From Pelargonium nanum (lineage: Eukaryota > Streptophyta > Magnoliopsida > Geraniales > Geraniaceae): 20,729 bases of DNA. The notes under the pieces are model-generated. The model saw nothing but the letters and a program-made list of their open reading frames with translations, did not search any database and had not been told where the DNA came from. Shown here one piece after another: positions 19,801-20,729 of the stretch; positions within the stretch are counted from its first letter, which is position 1, and each line of letters begins with the position of its first letter. A program made the position numbers and the translations under genes. The stretch is taken from assembly GCA_036897485.1 (NCBI GenBank), contig JAYMTF010001901.1, positions 1-20,729 of the forward strand, in the 5' to 3' direction.

Positions 19801-20386
19801 TGTTCATGCTCTCATTATCTGAATAAGAAGACCCATATCAACAATTACCTTCCAGATTGAAAACGGCAAATCAGCGCAAAACCAAAAAAAAAAAAAAAAA
19901 AAAAAAATTCAAAACTAACCCAGTCCAGTGATGCCAAAAGTAAATTCACAACAACAACAAAAATTAAAACTTTCCTTCAAATTCTCCTACAGTTTCTCGC
20001 AAATCAAACAGCCAAGAAACCAAACCAATGACAAAAGGGGACGAGAGGTAAGAGAGTACTGACGGGTGAGCAATGATTTTAGAATCCCTAAGAGTGAAGG
20101 GGCATACGGCGAACTGGAGGACCTGGAACCTCTCGGCGGCGTACTTGGCCTTGAGGTAAGCCGTTTCCGGCGTGTCGACGAGAGAGACTCGCTGCCAGGG
20201 AGCGGAGAAGGAGCCGGTGTTTTGCAGGGCGACGGCGATGAAGTCGGAGTTGGAGATGTGGTTCTTTAATTCGGCGGTAGAGTGAGTGAAATTGGACTTG
20301 GTCACTTGCTTGACGGGCCATACAGGACGCTGCTTGCTGGCGGTGCAGAATAGTCGCCGCCGCAAGTACAGAGGCCGAACCGCCAT
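16883..20386 (-). CDS. PARN-like protein (CAF1/PARN fold), apparently lacking nuclease catalytic residues
   Basis: Eight exons: 20064-20386, 19209-19339, 18875-18690, 18490-18602, 18281-18397, 18070-18184, 17757-17972 and 16883-17496. They sum to 1,815 nt, 604 residues, with no internal stop. The Arg-rich start (MAVRPLYLRRRLFCTAS) looks like a mitochondrial presequence. The PARN fold begins at VKQVTKSNF (25-33) and continues through SFSAPWQRVSL, QVLQFAVCPF, YNFHLFPR, a SRVKYWRK segment, and the KPVISYSSLNDF motif ending at D329. An RRM-like fold lies at about 479-537 (EDLVFLWGF to AIVVFSTPG), and the tail has GYETYKKVCRLG (559-570). The layout matches the plant PARN-like family represented by Arabidopsis At3g25430 (about 618 residues), a relative of the AHG2 mitochondrial poly(A) nuclease. 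The canonical D-x-E is replaced by A53-L-Q55. It likely acts on RNA or as a partner, not as an active deadenylase. Donor GCA/GTTGGG of exon 5 is weak. Confidence 0.92.
19437..20040. repeat. Tandem duplication of about 300 bp inside intron 1 of the PARN-like gene
   Basis: Copy 1 (about 19437-19744) and copy 2 (about 19745-20040) share long phrases in the same order: AAACCATTT, CAAGCATGTAGGCAAAA, AACTCTAATGTTCATGCT, GACCCATATCAAC, AGTGATGCCAAAAGTAA, CCTACAGTTTCTC and AACAGCCAAGAA. Offsets fall from 309 to 294 bp because of small indels. Copy 1 holds an AAATAAATAAAT microsatellite near 19657-19674, and copy 2 a run of about 23 A near 19886-19908. Copy 2 ends about 25 bp from the exon 1 donor. 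Confidence 0.88.
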
Positions 20387-20729
20387 GTCCGCAATTGCAA
20401 CTGAGTTGAGCTACACGAGAATTGAATATGGGTTCTGCTAACATTAAAACGACTTGTCGCATTACTTGGAATTTTGAATTTTGATTACTTGACCTCGCAC
20501 GTAACTTGTCGTTTATTTATTTATAAAAAATATTACTCAAAGGGATAATTAGTAATAACATATCGTTTGACAACGGAAAAGGAAATTTTTCCGGAATGTT
20601 AACTTACCCGGAAAAGTTGATAAGTGCATTTGATACATCGGAAAGTGAAGGGAAAATGCAGAATCATGAGTTGAGGAAAGTGAATATTACGTTTGGCTAA
20701 AAATTGCAAAAAAGAGGTAAAGAGTCGGA
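20387..20729 (-). promoter_or_regulatory. Upstream region of the PARN-like gene
   Basis: Read on the minus strand this precedes the ATG at 20386. It is AT-rich with several GGAAAA-type words between about 20573 and 20657. A short inverted arrangement, GGAAATTTTTCC, lies at about 20580-20591. No clear TATA box, telo-box or complete transposon ends were found, though the GTTTGGCTAAAA wording near 20692 resembles a MITE end whose partner may lie outside the window. Confidence 0.4.

Noticed and set aside
20560-20729. A MITE at the right edge of the window
   Set aside because: Only one end-like phrase is visible and no matching inverted end or target duplication falls within the window.

Overview
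The window is nuclear DNA from a flowering plant, most likely a eudicot. The evidence is AT-rich intergenic DNA and introns with GT/AG splice sites, plant-specific gene families (FAR1-related factors, a class I small heat-shock protein, a calmodulin-like protein), plant promoter motifs (site II GGCCCA, telo-box, heat-shock elements), plant MITEs with their typical target-site duplications, and a nuclear tRNA gene with internal Pol III boxes. I cannot name the species. All gene identities come from recognising family motifs in the sequence; no database search was run.

Layout. Positions 1-8009 hold two tandem, same-strand genes for short FAR1-type (WRKY-GCM1 zinc finger) proteins, each with a non-coding 5' exon and two coding exons joined in the same phase at an equivalent place. 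They are separated by a 1,020-bp PIF/Harbinger-like non-autonomous transposon (4141-5160) that carries a four-copy minisatellite and a perfect 28-bp palindrome. A Stowaway-type MITE (6135-6341) sits in the 5'-UTR intron of the second gene. A tRNA-Ala(UGC) gene follows at 8294-8366. On the minus strand is an intronless, GC-rich gene for a four-EF-hand calmodulin-like protein (8728-9183); a 5'-truncated LINE with a clear target-site duplication lies about 0.4 kb upstream of it. Positions 9829-11280 are gene-poor.

Positions 11281-11880 hold a convincing minus-strand promoter (telo-boxes, site II motifs, TATA) with no recognisable protein gene behind it but a strong compound hairpin near its far end. 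On the plus strand follows a heat-inducible class I small HSP (12104-12574) with heat-shock elements and a TATA box. Two larger minus-strand genes fill the rest: a nine-exon FAD-dependent oxidoreductase of the DAO fold with a probable organelle-targeting N terminus (13042-16086), and an eight-exon PARN-like protein (16883-20386) that has lost most of the catalytic residues of the deadenylase family.

The genes look like an ordinary unlinked plant neighbourhood, not an operon or cluster. Shared themes are translation/RNA and stress: heat-shock chaperone, calcium sensor, PARN-like RNA factor and a growth-type promoter. The points most worth pursuing are the PARN-like apparent pseudo-nuclease, the orphan promoter plus hairpin at 11.3-11.9 kb, and the transposon between the two FAR1-type genes with its arm-to-arm covarying minisatellite palindromes.
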